Shown here in pieces: positions 1 through 8,903 of a stretch of DNA of 64,000 bases (position 1 is its first letter; each line of letters starts with the position of its first letter). The notes beneath the pieces were generated by a model that searched no databases, was not told the DNA's origin, and worked only from the letters and a program-made list of their open reading frames with translations. This DNA is from Ferribacterium limneticum (GTDB taxonomy: Bacteria > Pseudomonadota > Gammaproteobacteria > Burkholderiales > Rhodocyclaceae). The DNA lies in assembly GCF_020510585.1 (NCBI RefSeq), contig NZ_CP075190.1, positions 3,098,001 through 3,162,000 of the forward strand, given 5' to 3'. The position numbers and the translations under genes were made by a program.

Positions 1-625
1 TGCGGGTCTGCTTGACGATAGGAACGATCTGCGACTTGAAGTAGCCGGCATCGATGGCAGCAGCAGCGCGGCGCTGCGATTCGACAGCGAAGGCATCCTG
101 ATCTTCGCGGGTGAAGCCATGCTTGGTCGCCAGGTTTTCAGCCGTGATGCCCATGTGGCCAACGCCGAACGGGTCGGTCAGCACGGCAACCATGGAGTCG
201 ATGGCCTTGGTGTCACCCATGCGGGCGCCGGAACGCAGCGACGGCATCAGGTAAGCAGCCTTAGACATGACTTCAACGCCGCCACCGATACCGTAGTCGG
301 CATCGTTCAGCATGATGTTCTGGGCGGTGGTGACAATGCCTTGCAGACCGGAGGCGCACAGGCGGCTCACTTGCATGGCGACGGAATCCATCGACAGACC
401 AGCCTGAATCGAGGCAACGCGGGAAACGTAAGCGTAGCGGGAATCAGTCGGCATCGTGGTGCCGACGGTAACGTAATTGATGGCTTGCGGATCAACACCG
501 GAGCGGGCAATCGCTTCCTTCATGACAATGCCGGCGAGTTCCGTGCTTTCAAAATCAGCCAGGGAACCACCAAAAGCGCCGATGGGGGAACGAACTGCGC
601 TTAGAACGACGACATCTCTGCTCAT
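1..625 (-). CDS. Acetyl-CoA acetyltransferase (thiolase), C-terminus cut by window edge
   Basis: Thiolase that condenses or cleaves acyl-CoA, forming acetoacetyl-CoA from two acetyl-CoA or the reverse. About 208 N-terminal residues are visible. The nucleophilic cysteine lies in RLCASGLQG (about residue 90), and GGGVEVMS matches the thiolase GG(A/V)E(S/N)MS motif. The start is ATG at 623-625, with ACAGGAGA just upstream on the minus strand. The active-site His and second Cys lie beyond the left edge, so biosynthetic (phaA-type) and degradative roles cannot be told apart. Confidence 0.93.
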   Translation of the reverse strand, partial: MSRDVVVLSAVRSPIGAFGGSLADFESTELAGIVMKEAIARSGVDPQAINYVTVGTTMPTDSRYAYVSRVASIQAGLSMDSVAMQVSRLCASGLQGIVTTAQNIMLNDADYGIGGGVEVMSKAAYLMPSLRSGARMGDTKAIDSMVAVLTDPFGVGHMGITAENLATKHGFTREDQDAFAVESQRRAAAAIDAGYFKSQIVPIVKQTR

Positions 626-647
626 GTAAATCTCCTGTAAGAATTAT

Positions 648-1571
648 TCAGCCCACCAAGGTGGCAAGCCCTAACAAAAACAGCAACAACATCCACAACA
701 CAGTAGCTCGCCAGACGAGGCCGACGGCACTCTGCATGAAATCCACATCGGCCGGATCACCCAGCCCCAGTTCGGCCCGATCGGACACCTCGACGCCATC
801 GGCCACCGGCCGGCCCAACTGGACACCCAGCGCACCAGCACCGGCGGCGAGGACGATGCCAAGGTCGCGGTCCGGCCATTGCGCCGGCTGGGTACGCCAG
901 CAATAAACCGCGTCCTCGAAGTCACCGACAATGGCGAATGCGGCAGCCGTAGTCCGGGAGGGCAACCAGTCGATCATACCGAAAACCAGCCGCGAGAATG
1001 CGGAAAAATTGGTTTGCTCGGCCATGTTTTTGGCATTCCAGCGGTCGCGAACAATGGCCGACAGGCGGTAGAGCAAGGCACCGCAAGGACCGGGCAGCAA
1101 AACGAACCAGAGCACGACGGCGAAGACGTGGCGATGCGAGGCAGCCAGCGCGCCCTCGATGGAGAGACGGGTGATATCTTCAGAGCCAAGGCCGTAGGTC
1201 GAAATGCCTTGCCACTCGGCAAGCAACTGGCGAGCCCGCTCAAGGTCGCCGAGGCGCAGGGCCAACTGAATTTCCGTGTAGTGATGGCTGAACTGGCGGA
1301 AGCCCATGGTCAGGTAAAGCACGCCAACGTTGAGTGCCCAGCCTAGCAGCGGGTTCAGTGAATAGAGCAGGCCGTAGGCGACGGCAAGCAGCGCCACCGG
1401 CAGCAGGACAGCCAGGCACCAGGCCAGCACGCCGTGCCGATAGGCGCCGGCATTGAAGCGGGATTCGATGAAATCAGCCCATGCGCCGAGAGGCTCGGCG
1501 ACTATGCGGCGATAATCAAGAGGTTGCAGTTGCTCGAGGAGGAAAACTGCGATGAGCGAGAGAAGACTCAT
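648..1571 (-). CDS. CobD/CbiB-like integral membrane protein
   Basis: A 307-residue membrane protein resembling the CobD/CbiB (AmpE-related) family, whose classical members attach aminopropanol to cobyric acid in cobalamin synthesis. Hydrophobic segments are visible near residues 48-70, 78-92, 148-170 and at the extreme C-terminus. The C-terminal third contains the acidic GDPADVDF region typical of CbiB-like proteins. No other cobalamin gene is nearby, and betaproteobacteria carry such a divergent paralogue outside cob clusters, so a direct role in B12 synthesis is not assured. Start ATG at 1569-1571. It lies 22 bases upstream of the thiolase in the same direction. Confidence 0.75.
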   Translation of the reverse strand: MSLLSLIAVFLLEQLQPLDYRRIVAEPLGAWADFIESRFNAGAYRHGVLAWCLAVLLPVALLAVAYGLLYSLNPLLGWALNVGVLYLTMGFRQFSHHYTEIQLALRLGDLERARQLLAEWQGISTYGLGSEDITRLSIEGALAASHRHVFAVVLWFVLLPGPCGALLYRLSAIVRDRWNAKNMAEQTNFSAFSRLVFGMIDWLPSRTTAAAFAIVGDFEDAVYCWRTQPAQWPDRDLGIVLAAGAGALGVQLGRPVADGVEVSDRAELGLGDPADVDFMQSAVGLVWRATVLWMLLLFLLGLATLVG

Positions 1572-1635
1572 GGGGTGCCGATGATTGCCGTATTCGGCTT
1601 ATTTTCATGTAGTAAAGTGCCACGATACCACAAGC

Positions 1636-2232
1636 TCAAGTACTGTGGAGAAGGCCAAGACGCTCGCTCAGCGAACGGATCATGCCGGCAGTGGCGCCCC
1701 AGATGAAATAGTCGCCGTAGGGCATGGCAAAGTAATTGCGCAGCGCACCGCGGTAATGCAACGAATGCTGTTGATGATTGGCCGGATCGAGCAGGAAGGC
1801 GAGCGGCACTTCGAAGACCTCGGCTACCTCGAACGGGTCGGGCCGCAAGTCGAACGGGGGCAGGACCAACGCGACAACGGGTGTGACGCGAAAGCCCGTT
1901 CCGGTCCTGTATTCAGGCAGGAAGCCGAGAATTTCGATGCGTTCGCGTGGCAGACCGATTTCTTCCTCGGTTTCACGCAAGGCGGTGTGCGATGGCGAAA
2001 GATCCTCGGCCTCGACCCGCCCACCGGGAAAGCTGATCTGCCCGGCATGATCCCGGAGATGCGCCGTCCGCTGCGTAAGCAGCACCGTCTGCCCGCCGTC
2101 GCGCAGAACGATCGGAAACAACACCGCGGCCGGGATTAGCGACTGGTCATCGACACCATCTTCCTGGACAAAATGCCCACTCAGCGGTTCGGATAACAGG
2201 CTGGCGCGCAAGCGCTCCAGATCAAGCGTCAT
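1636..2232 (-). CDS. Nudix hydrolase, CoA pyrophosphatase family
   Basis: Predicted 198-residue Nudix enzyme of the YeaB/NudL CoA-pyrophosphatase type, hydrolysing CoA to 3',5'-ADP and phosphopantetheine. The Nudix box is clear at about residues 69-91, beginning GGRVEAED and ending RETEEEIGL. The preceding LLTQRTAHLRDHAGQISFPG matches the family signature that distinguishes CoA pyrophosphatases from other Nudix proteins. Its ATG overlaps the stop of the upstream small gene by four bases, so the two are probably translationally coupled in an operon with the protease-like gene. Confidence 0.9.
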   Translation of the reverse strand: MTLDLERLRASLLSEPLSGHFVQEDGVDDQSLIPAAVLFPIVLRDGGQTVLLTQRTAHLRDHAGQISFPGGRVEAEDLSPSHTALRETEEEIGLPRERIEILGFLPEYRTGTGFRVTPVVALVLPPFDLRPDPFEVAEVFEVPLAFLLDPANHQQHSLHYRGALRNYFAMPYGDYFIWGATAGMIRSLSERLGLLHST

Positions 2233-2486
2233 GCGGCCTTGGAATCTTCCTCGATTTCAGCGTTGACCGCAGACAGCGCATCCTGAAGGGTTTCTTCGGA
2301 AAGGTCGTTGATGGTAGTTGCGACCAGATCGGCCGACTCGATCGCACCGACCGGCAAGCGCTTGCTGTCCATGCTGGCAATCATCACTGCCGATGCGCCG
2401 GCCACACGCAACAGCGCCTGCCGTTCGCCCATGAGCATTTCCAGTTCATCACGTAACAAGGCTATTTCCTGATCTTTTTGGGGCAT
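2229..2486 (-). CDS. Small protein of unknown function, coiled-coil N-terminus
   Basis: An 85-residue soluble protein that I do not recognise. The first 25 residues (QEIALLRDELEMLMGERQAL) have heptad spacing consistent with a short coiled coil. The rest is acidic with alternating small hydrophobics and ends in EEDSKAA. The start is supported by TAGGAGAG 5-8 bases upstream of the ATG. It sits between the protease-like gene (upstream, 11 bases) and the Nudix gene (downstream, 4-base overlap), so it is real and co-transcribed. No function can be assigned. Confidence 0.7.
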   Translation of the reverse strand: MPQKDQEIALLRDELEMLMGERQALLRVAGASAVMIASMDSKRLPVGAIESADLVATTINDLSEETLQDALSAVNAEIEEDSKAA

Positions 2487-2497
2487 TTTTCTCTCTC

Positions 2498-3136
2498 CTA
2501 GAATCTTTTTTTCAGTGTCATGGTACTGCCATCGCGCAGCATTTCCATGCGGTTCAGAAAACTCATGCCGAGCAGGGCGATCGGCATTTCAGTCGGTAAC
2601 ACTACCGCCTCCACGTTATGCAGGGTAACGCCGCCAATTCTGACCGTATCCAACGGTATGCGCGTGACGACCACAGTTCCGTTCGCCGTGCTCGTCAGGC
2701 CACGCTGCCCCTGCCGGAGGTCCAGACCGATGCGCCGGGCATCGTTCGGGCCAAGTGCAATCGAGGTAGCTCCCGTATCGACGACGAAGCGCACAGAGGT
2801 GCCATTGACCGTCCCAGTTGCGTAAAAATGGCCTTGAACGTCGGCCGTCATAACGATCTTGTCCGATCCGTCGCCACCGGAAACGCCGATAGCATGCTGG
2901 CCGACGCGCAGGGGGCGTTTTTTGCCGCCAATCTCGACAATCACCTGATCATCCTGAACGGAGAGCAGCTTGACCCCATCGACCGTCTTGCCAACCGGTA
3001 CCGTCTGCGGCTCGCCGCCGTTGATCATGAGCATTGCCTTGCTGCCCATGATTCCGGCCAACCCGACATCCTGTGCCATTCCTGCAGCCGGCAGCAGCAA
3101 CGCCAACAGCGCAAGCAGCGTAAAATGACGCTTCAC
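2498..3136 (-). CDS. Retropepsin-like aspartic protease family protein (clan AA), secreted
   Basis: Exported protein with a retropepsin-like fold. The motif VVDTGATSIALG is the DTGA active-site triad of the clan AA family found in proteobacteria, and the C-terminal LLGMSFL supplies the second psi-loop element. A signal peptide is visible when translation begins at the GTG at 3134-3136: VKRHF, then a run of leucines and alanines, then AAGMA before QDVG. A longer in-frame ATG at 3158-3160 adds eight residues in front of that signal and would overlap the divergent amidotransferase start. GGAATTCGGAAAA before the GTG favours the shorter form. Proteolysis itself is not shown for most of this family. 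Confidence 0.82.
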   Translation of the reverse strand: MKRHFTLLALLALLLPAAGMAQDVGLAGIMGSKAMLMINGGEPQTVPVGKTVDGVKLLSVQDDQVIVEIGGKKRPLRVGQHAIGVSGGDGSDKIVMTADVQGHFYATGTVNGTSVRFVVDTGATSIALGPNDARRIGLDLRQGQRGLTSTANGTVVVTRIPLDTVRIGGVTLHNVEAVVLPTEMPIALLGMSFLNRMEMLRDGSTMTLKKRF

Positions 3137-3158
3137 TTTTCCGAATTCCAACGCTGCC

Positions 3159-3872
3159 ATGCACCCTGTCGCCATCTTTCGCCACTCCCCCACTGAAGGT
3201 CCGGGCTATTTTGCCATATTCCTTGAACAGCAAGGCATTCCATGGAAGCTGATTGCCCTCGACGAAGGGGCCGCAGTGCCAGCAACCATCGATGGTTTTT
3301 CGGGTCTTTGTTTCATGGGCGGTCCGATGAGCGTCAACGATCCGCTGCCGTGGATCGAACCTGTCTGCGCACTGATTCGCGAAGCCGCGGGAAAAAATGT
3401 GCCAGTCATTGGCCATTGCCTCGGCGGACAATTGATGAGCAAGGCGCTCGGTGGTCAGGTCACGCGCAATCCCGTCAAGGAGATCGGCTGGAGCGGTGCA
3501 CATGGCGAGGACAATGCCATCGCCCGCCACTGGCTGGGTGATTTCGCCGGCAAGAGCGGCACGGTTTTCCAGTGGCACGGCGAGACATTCAGCATCCCGA
3601 CCGGCGCCACCCGCTTGCTGGCCAATGGCTATTGCGCCAACCAGATGTTCGTGCTCGGTCCGCACCTCGGCATGCAATGCCACGTCGAAATGACGCCGGA
3701 AATGATTGCCACGTGGTGCGAGCAGTGGGCCGACGAGGCGATTGCCGTCGCCGACCTGCCCAGCGCGCAAACGCCGGACGCCATGCTGGCTGAAATTCCG
3801 GCAAAGCTGCCCGTCATGCGCCAGCTCTCGGAACGGCTTTACTCGGTGTGGATCAAGGGTCTGGCCCGCTAA
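3159..3872 (+). CDS. Class I glutamine amidotransferase-like protein
   Basis: A 237-residue stand-alone GATase1 domain of the GMP-synthase glutaminase-like family. The nucleophile elbow GHCLGGQ sits near residue 88, and the oxyanion strand FMGGPMS is upstream. The family normally has His-Glu near the end of the domain; here HVEMTPE around residue 173 is the likely pair. The substrate cannot be deduced; related proteins may hydrolyse gamma-glutamyl compounds. Its ATG overlaps the alternative ATG of the divergent protease gene, so the two genes share almost no intergenic DNA. A strong hairpin terminator follows the stop. Confidence 0.85.
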   Translation: MHPVAIFRHSPTEGPGYFAIFLEQQGIPWKLIALDEGAAVPATIDGFSGLCFMGGPMSVNDPLPWIEPVCALIREAAGKNVPVIGHCLGGQLMSKALGGQVTRNPVKEIGWSGAHGEDNAIARHWLGDFAGKSGTVFQWHGETFSIPTGATRLLANGYCANQMFVLGPHLGMQCHVEMTPEMIATWCEQWADEAIAVADLPSAQTPDAMLAEIPAKLPVMRQLSERLYSVWIKGLAR

Positions 3873-3883
3873 ATCCGCCCAAG

Positions 3884-3921
3884 AAAAAACCGGGCTGCTC
3901 GCACAGCCCGGTTTCATTTTT
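3884..3921. terminator. Bidirectional rho-independent terminator
   Basis: ACCGGGCTG at 3889-3897 pairs with CAGCCCGGT at 3904-3912 around a 6-base loop. There is a run of A on the left and TTTCATTTTT on the right. It lies between the convergent amidotransferase and yajQ operons, so it can end transcripts from both strands. Confidence 0.88.
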
Positions 3922-3969
3922 GCCCGTTTTTTACGGTAGACCGTAGCAAGCCCGGTTGACCGTGGAAGC
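3911..3969 (-). repeat. Dispersed repeat, long copy 1
   Basis: Read on the minus strand this is CTTCCACGGTCAACCGGG, then CTTGCTACGGTCTACCG, then an A-run and GGGCAAAAATGAAACC. It aligns over its whole 59-base length with the copy at 29409-29467, with roughly nine differences. It starts four bases past the yajQ stop and overlaps the right end of the terminator. Confidence 0.85.
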
Positions 3970-3973
3970 GTGC

Positions 3974-4468
3974 TTAGTCCCGGAAATTGCCGTACTTGAT
4001 CGGAAAGTCGGTAATCGACTTGGTAATCAGCGCGATGCAGCCCTGCAGGTCGTCCCGCTTGGCGCCCGTGACACGCACGGTTTCGCCCTGAATCGCGGCC
4101 TGGACCTTGAGTTTGCCATCCTTGACCAGCTTGACGATCTTCTTGGCAAGATCGCTGTCGATCCCGTCCTTGATCTTCATTTCCTGCTTCACCTTGTTGC
4201 CAGAGACACTGACGATTTTCTGGTGATCAAGACGCTTGACACTTTCCTTCTCCTTCTTTTCCATGGCCGGGAAAAGCAGGTCCTTGATCTGGTCAAGCTG
4301 GAAGTCCGAATCGCCCCACAGGGTAATGACCTTGTCCTTCTCGTTGAGCTCGACCTTGGCGGTGGTGCCCTTGAAGTCGTAGCGATTGTCGATCTGACGC
4401 GAGGTGACGTCGATGGCGTTCTTCAACGCCACCATGTCCGCTTCGGAGGTGAAGTCAAAGCTCGGCAT
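3974..4468 (-). CDS. yajQ: YajQ family cyclic di-GMP-binding protein
   Basis: A 164-residue protein of the YajQ/UPF0234 family; members bind nucleotides or cyclic di-GMP, and in Xanthomonas one acts as a transcriptional co-regulator. The diagnostic N-terminus MPSFDFTSEADMVALKNAID is intact, and two similar alpha-beta modules follow. The start is ATG at 4466-4468, since the seven residues upstream (MSLWVII) are not part of the family. It is the last gene of the arg-DUF2788-ppnP operon, five bases after ppnP. The role of this copy in signalling is inferred. Confidence 0.93.
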   Translation of the reverse strand: MPSFDFTSEADMVALKNAIDVTSRQIDNRYDFKGTTAKVELNEKDKVITLWGDSDFQLDQIKDLLFPAMEKKEKESVKRLDHQKIVSVSGNKVKQEMKIKDGIDSDLAKKIVKLVKDGKLKVQAAIQGETVRVTGAKRDDLQGCIALITKSITDFPIKYGNFRD

Positions 4469-4473
4469 GATGA

Positions 4474-4791
4474 TTACCCAAAGTGACAAATGTAGTGATA
4501 GGACTCGCCGTCAGCCACCGAAATTTCGAAGCTGGAGTTGCCCGGCACGTTGAAAGACTGGCCATCGCCATAGGTCTTCCACTCGCTCTCGCCCTTGAGC
4601 TTGACGCGGCACGAACCGCCGACGCCTTCCATGATTTCCGGCGCGCCAGTATTGAAGGTCAGGCTGGACGGCAGGATCACGCCCACCGTTTTCTTCGTGC
4701 CATCGGCCAGCACCACGGTGTGGCTGACGCACTTGCCGTCGAAATAAACATTGGCCTTTTTGACCACGGAAACGTTGTCGTATTGCGACAT
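4474..4791 (-). CDS. ppnP: Pyrimidine/purine nucleoside phosphorylase PpnP
   Basis: A 105-residue cupin-fold protein of the PpnP (YaiE, DUF1255) family, which phosphorolyses nucleosides to base plus ribose-1-phosphate. Family landmarks are [13 protein letters not shown], the KKTVGVILP strand, and the C-terminal [12 protein letters not shown] with a closing YHYICHF. Length is normal. Its ATG directly abuts the stop of the DUF2788 gene, and yajQ follows by five bases, so all three are co-transcribed with the arginine genes. Confidence 0.92.
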   Translation of the reverse strand: MSQYDNVSVVKKANVYFDGKCVSHTVVLADGTKKTVGVILPSSLTFNTGAPEIMEGVGGSCRVKLKGESEWKTYGDGQSFNVPGNSSFEISVADGESYHYICHFG

Positions 4792-5016
4792 TTACATACC
4801 CCAGATTTTCTGAATGACTGATTTGGCGATGAAGCCGACCATGCCGAATGCCAGCACGAAGAAAAGCACAAAGGTGCCCGTCTTGCCAGCCTTCGACTTG
4901 TAGGCGATCTCGCCAATGATGAATAACATGAAGAGGATGAAGGCGCCAACACCCCAGGTCGAGAAGAAATCTGCGATCTGTTCTTCGTTCAGCCCGAATA
5001 CGGTGCCCCCATCCAT
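4792..5016 (-). CDS. DUF2788 family small membrane protein
   Basis: A 74-residue protein with two hydrophobic segments (about residues 20-37 and 48-65) separated by a basic loop, EIAYKSKAGKTG. This fits the DUF2788 family, which is widespread in beta- and gammaproteobacteria and has no known function. It starts three bases after the argG stop and abuts ppnP. Topology suggests a two-span inner-membrane hairpin. Confidence 0.85.
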   Translation of the reverse strand: MDGGTVFGLNEEQIADFFSTWGVGAFILFMLFIIGEIAYKSKAGKTGTFVLFFVLAFGMVGFIAKSVIQKIWGM

Positions 5017-5019
5017 CGA

Positions 5020-6531
5020 TTAACCCTTCTTCTTCGCAGCCGGCTTCTTGGCCGCTGGCTTGACTGGTGCCTTAACAGCCTTGGCGACCACTGCCTTGGC
5101 AGCTACCGGCTTGACCAGCGGCTTGGCAGCCGTCTTGACCACGGGCTTCGCGGCAGGTTTTGCTACAACCTTCTTGGCAACAGGCTTGGCAGCCGGTTTA
5201 ACGGCGGTCTTTGCTGACGATTTGACAGCAGCCTTTGCAGTAGGTTTAGCCGCCGGCTTCGCCGTCTCAACTTTCTTGGCAGCAGCTTTCTTCACCGGCT
5301 TGCCCGCCTTCTTCGCAGCCAGATTGGCAGCGATGCGCATGCGCAAGGCATTGAGCTTGATGAAACCACCCGCATCACGCTGATCGTAGGCACCAGCATC
5401 GTCCTCGAAGGTGGCGATGGTCGAATCGAACAGCGAATCGGTTGCCGAATCACGACCGACGACGATAACGTTACCCTTGTACAGCTTCAGGCGAACCACG
5501 CCATTGACGCTGCCTTGCGTGTGGTCTATCAGCACCTGTAGCGCCTTGCGCTCCGGACTCCACCAGTAGCCGTTGTACACCAGGCTGGCGTAGCGCGGCA
5601 TCAGGTCGTCCTTGAGGTGGGCGACTTCGCGGTCGAGCGTCACTGATTCGATGGCGCGGTGGGCGCGCAACAGGATCGTTCCGCCTGGGGTTTCGTAGCA
5701 GCCACGCGATTTCATGCCAACGTAACGGTTCTCGACTAGGTCAAGACGGCCAATACCGTGCTTGCCGCCGATTTCATTCAGCGTACCCAGCACTTCGTGC
5801 GCCTTCATCTTCTTGCCGTTGATGGCGACGACATCACCCTTGGCAAACTCGAGGTCAAGGTACTCTGCCTTGCTCGGAGCCTTTTCCGGCGACACAGTCC
5901 ACCGCCACATCGACTCCTCGGCTTCGGCCGCCGGGTTTTCGAGATGGCGACCTTCGTAGGAAATGTGCAGCAGGTTGGCGTCCATCGAATACGGCGAGCC
6001 GCCCTTCTTGTGCTTCATGTCGATTTCGATGCCATGCTTCTCGGCATAGGCCATCAGCTTCTCACGCGACATCAGATCCCACTCGCGCCACGGTGCAATG
6101 ACCTTGATACCCGGCTTCAGCGCATAGGCACCGAGCTCGAAACGCACCTGGTCGTTACCCTTGCCGGTCGCGCCATGACAGATTGCATCGGCACCGGTTT
6201 CATTGACGATCTCGATCAGACGCTTGGCGATGAGCGGACGGGCGATCGAGGTACCGAGCAGGTACTCGCCTTCATAGACAGTATTGGCGCGGAACATCGG
6301 GAAGACGAAGTCGCGGACAAACTCCTCGCGCACGTCGTCGATATAAATGTTCTTCGGCTTGATGCCGGCCTTCAACGCCTTGACGCGCGCCGGCTCCAGC
6401 TCCTCACCCTGGCCGAGGTCAGCGGTGAAGGTGACGACTTCACACTTGTACACATCCTGCAACCACTTGAGGATGACCGAGGTATCCAGACCACCCGAAT
6501 AGGCCAGCACAACCTTCTTGATGTCGCTCAT
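5020..6531 (-). CDS. argG: Argininosuccinate synthase with histone H1-like C-terminal tail
   Basis: Joins citrulline and aspartate in an ATP-dependent step to argininosuccinate, the penultimate step of arginine synthesis. The ATP-binding AYSGGLDTS lies at residues 10-18, and [13 protein letters not shown] is conserved. The enzyme proper ends near [21 protein letters not shown] (about residue 408), the usual family length. About 95 further residues follow in frame, built almost only of Lys, Ala, Pro and Val in [14 protein letters not shown] repeats, with no stop or frameshift between. That tail resembles bacterial histone H1-like (AlgP/Hc1-type) C-termini. argF lies 32 bases upstream. Confidence 0.97.
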   Translation of the reverse strand: MSDIKKVVLAYSGGLDTSVILKWLQDVYKCEVVTFTADLGQGEELEPARVKALKAGIKPKNIYIDDVREEFVRDFVFPMFRANTVYEGEYLLGTSIARPLIAKRLIEIVNETGADAICHGATGKGNDQVRFELGAYALKPGIKVIAPWREWDLMSREKLMAYAEKHGIEIDMKHKKGGSPYSMDANLLHISYEGRHLENPAAEAEESMWRWTVSPEKAPSKAEYLDLEFAKGDVVAINGKKMKAHEVLGTLNEIGGKHGIGRLDLVENRYVGMKSRGCYETPGGTILLRAHRAIESVTLDREVAHLKDDLMPRYASLVYNGYWWSPERKALQVLIDHTQGSVNGVVRLKLYKGNVIVVGRDSATDSLFDSTIATFEDDAGAYDQRDAGGFIKLNALRMRIAANLAAKKAGKPVKKAAAKKVETAKPAAKPTAKAAVKSSAKTAVKPAAKPVAKKVVAKPAAKPVVKTAAKPLVKPVAAKAVVAKAVKAPVKPAAKKPAAKKKG

Positions 6532-6563
6532 TTCCGTTCCCTTGTATCGATTAACCGCGCCGC

Positions 6564-7484
6564 TCAGCCTTGAATCCGGCCCAACAGCAAATATTCCATC
6601 AACGCCTTCTGCACATGCAGACGGTTCTCTGCCTCATCCCAAACCACTGATTGCGGCCCGTCGATCACCTCGGCGGTGACCTCCTCGCCGCGATGCGCAG
6701 GCAGGCAGTGCATGAACAATGCGTCCTTGCCGGCAACGCGCATCATGTCACCATCGACGCACCAGTCAGCAAAAGCCTTGATCCGTTCTTCGTTTTCAGC
6801 CTCGAAGCCCATCGACGTCCAGACGTCAGTGGTCACCAGATCGGCGCCCCGACAGGCATCCATCGGGTCAGCAAAGACCTTGAAACGCGCCGGATCAATC
6901 TTGCCGACCAGATCAGCATTGATTTCGTAACCCGGCGGCGTGGACACATGGACCTTGAAATCGAGGACCTCGGCAGCCTGCAACCAGGTATTGCACATAT
7001 TGTTGGCATCGCCAACCCAGGCGACAGTCTTGCCCTGAATGCAGCCGCGATGCTCGATGAAGGTATAGATGTCAGCCAGGATCTGGCAGGGGTGATATTC
7101 GTTGGTCAGCCCATTGATTACCGGCACACGGGAGTTGGCGGCAAATCGCTCGATGATGTCCTGCTCGAAGGTGCGGATCATCACGATGTCGCTCATCCGC
7201 GAAATGACCTGCGCTGCATCCTCGACCGGCTCGCCACGGCCCAGTTGCGAATCACGTGTATTCAGGTAGATAGCTGAGCCACCCAACTGCTGCATGCCCG
7301 CCTCGAAGGACAGTCGCGTCCGCGTACTGGCCTTCTCGAAAATCATCACCAGCGTCCGGTCGGAAAGTGGCCAGTACTTCTGGTAAGACTTGAACTGGTT
7401 CTTGATCCAGCGCGTCCGCTCGAAAACAGTCTCAAGTTCGTCGCGCGTGAAATCCTTGAACTGCAGAAAGTGTTTGATCGCCAT
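6564..7484 (-). CDS. argF: Ornithine carbamoyltransferase
   Basis: Transfers the carbamoyl group to ornithine to give citrulline. The carbamoyl-phosphate loop STRTR is at about residues 53-57, HPCQ at 131-134 binds carbamoyl phosphate, and the ornithine-binding [11 protein letters not shown] lies near residues 261-271. The 306-residue length is typical of anabolic enzymes. The start codon lies three bases after the argD stop, giving the order argD-argF-argG. Confidence 0.98.
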   Translation of the reverse strand: MAIKHFLQFKDFTRDELETVFERTRWIKNQFKSYQKYWPLSDRTLVMIFEKASTRTRLSFEAGMQQLGGSAIYLNTRDSQLGRGEPVEDAAQVISRMSDIVMIRTFEQDIIERFAANSRVPVINGLTNEYHPCQILADIYTFIEHRGCIQGKTVAWVGDANNMCNTWLQAAEVLDFKVHVSTPPGYEINADLVGKIDPARFKVFADPMDACRGADLVTTDVWTSMGFEAENEERIKAFADWCVDGDMMRVAGKDALFMHCLPAHRGEEVTAEVIDGPQSVVWDEAENRLHVQKALMEYLLLGRIQG

Positions 7485-7487
7485 GAT

Positions 7488-8660
7488 TTAGGCCGCCAAA
7501 AAATCCTTGATGAGAGGGGCGCACCGGTCAACCAGTTCCCGGGCATCATTTTCACTAAAAATCAGTGGCGGCAGGAAGCGAATAACCTTGTCGGCCGTCA
7601 CGTTGATCAACAGCCCCGCAGCCAATGCCTTACCGACCAGTTCTCCACAAGGACGGTCGAGTTCGATGCCGATCATCAAGCCATGGCCTCGAATCTCAAC
7701 AAGCCCAGCCGTACCGGCAAGCGCCTCGGCCATCAACGAGCGAATCAATGCGCCGATACGTTCGGCGTTAGCCATCAAACCTTCCGCTTCGATAGTTTCA
7801 ATCGTCGTCAGTGCGGCAGTGGAAACCAGCGGATTGCCGCCAAAAGTTGAACCGTGATTTCCCGGACCGAACAGGCCGGCCGCCTTGCCACCAGCCATAC
7901 AGGCACCAATCGGCACCCCGGAACCCAACCCCTTGGCCAGCGTCGCAATATCAGGCTGAATGCCGGCATGCTGATAACCGAACCACTTCCCGGTGCGCGC
8001 CATGCCGCACTGCACTTCGTCACAGATCAGCAACCAGCCATGCTCGTCGCACAACTGGCGCAACGCCTTCTGATATTCAGGTGAAGCCAGGTGAATACCC
8101 CCCTCACCCTGAATAATTTCCAGCATGACCGCAACAATATTTTGGTTATGCTCGGCAACCGCCTTGATCGCCGCCAAATCATCATAGGGAACGCGAACAA
8201 AACCCGAAACCAGCGGCTCGAAACCAGCCTGCGCCTTGCGATTACCCGTTGCCGAAAGGGTCGCCATCGTCCGCCCATGGAAAGCCTTTTCCATGACGAT
8301 CACGGTTGGATTCTCAATTCCCTTTTTGTGGCCATAGAAGCGAGCCAGTTTGATCGCTGCCTCATTGGCTTCGGCGCCGGAGTTGGAGAAAAAAATCTCC
8401 TGCATACCGGAAATCTCCGCGAGCTTGTCGGCCAGCAACTCCTGCTCGCGAATTCGATAAAGATTGGACGTGTGCAACATGCGCCCAGCCTGCTCGGCAA
8501 TAGCCGACACCAGCTTGGGATGTGCATGACCGAGCGTGGAAACGGCAATCCCGGACAACGCATCCAGGTATTCCTTGCCCTCGGTATCTGTAATCCGGCA
8601 ACCCTGGCCATGACTGAAAGCCACTGGCAACCGGGCATAGGTATTCATGACATGCGACAT
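7488..8660 (-). CDS. argD: Acetylornithine aminotransferase
   Basis: PLP-dependent class III aminotransferase converting N-acetylglutamate semialdehyde to N-acetylornithine. Landmarks are the cofactor-binding FFSNSGAEANEAAIK, the ICDEVQCGMARTGK aspartate strand, and the PLP lysine in TLAKGLGSGVPIGA. I place the start at the ATG at 8658-8660 (MSHVMNTYARLPV), because homologues begin near MNTYARLPV and the longer open frame upstream adds unrelated residues. First gene of the argD-argF-argG operon. ArgD-type enzymes often also serve lysine or succinylornithine pathways. Confidence 0.95.
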   Translation of the reverse strand: MSHVMNTYARLPVAFSHGQGCRITDTEGKEYLDALSGIAVSTLGHAHPKLVSAIAEQAGRMLHTSNLYRIREQELLADKLAEISGMQEIFFSNSGAEANEAAIKLARFYGHKKGIENPTVIVMEKAFHGRTMATLSATGNRKAQAGFEPLVSGFVRVPYDDLAAIKAVAEHNQNIVAVMLEIIQGEGGIHLASPEYQKALRQLCDEHGWLLICDEVQCGMARTGKWFGYQHAGIQPDIATLAKGLGSGVPIGACMAGGKAAGLFGPGNHGSTFGGNPLVSTAALTTIETIEAEGLMANAERIGALIRSLMAEALAGTAGLVEIRGHGLMIGIELDRPCGELVGKALAAGLLINVTADKVIRFLPPLIFSENDARELVDRCAPLIKDFLAA

Positions 8661-8903
8661 GAGGCAACCCCAAAAAACGAAAACGGCGGTCATCGCCGCC
8701 GGAATGATCGCCACTCAACGGGCGAGCACCCCGCAAGAGCAACAGAGGCCTGAATTTTAGGTCAAAAGCAAGACCTTGTATAGAACGGCAAAAACACCCG
8801 CACACGCCAGCCCGGCGGCCATGCGCCATAATTATGGAAAGGCTTCGGGCTTCTGCTAGAATTCGCCAACGCAAGGTCGCATCGCCCAACGCAGACTAGA
8901 ACA

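Noticed and set aside
2949..3917. A 322-codon minus-strand frame across the amidotransferase gene
   Set aside because: It covers the amidotransferase with intact GHCLGGQ on the other strand and has no recognisable protein features.
5048..5383. Ala/Thr/Gly-rich plus-strand frame opposite the argG tail
   Set aside because: It is the mirror image of the Lys/Ala/Pro-coding repeat and has no plausible ribosome site.
7524..7545. Possible repeat copy (CACCGGTCAACCAG) in argD
   Set aside because: It lacks ACGG before the core and all downstream consensus; the codons are explained by the conserved ArgD C-terminus.
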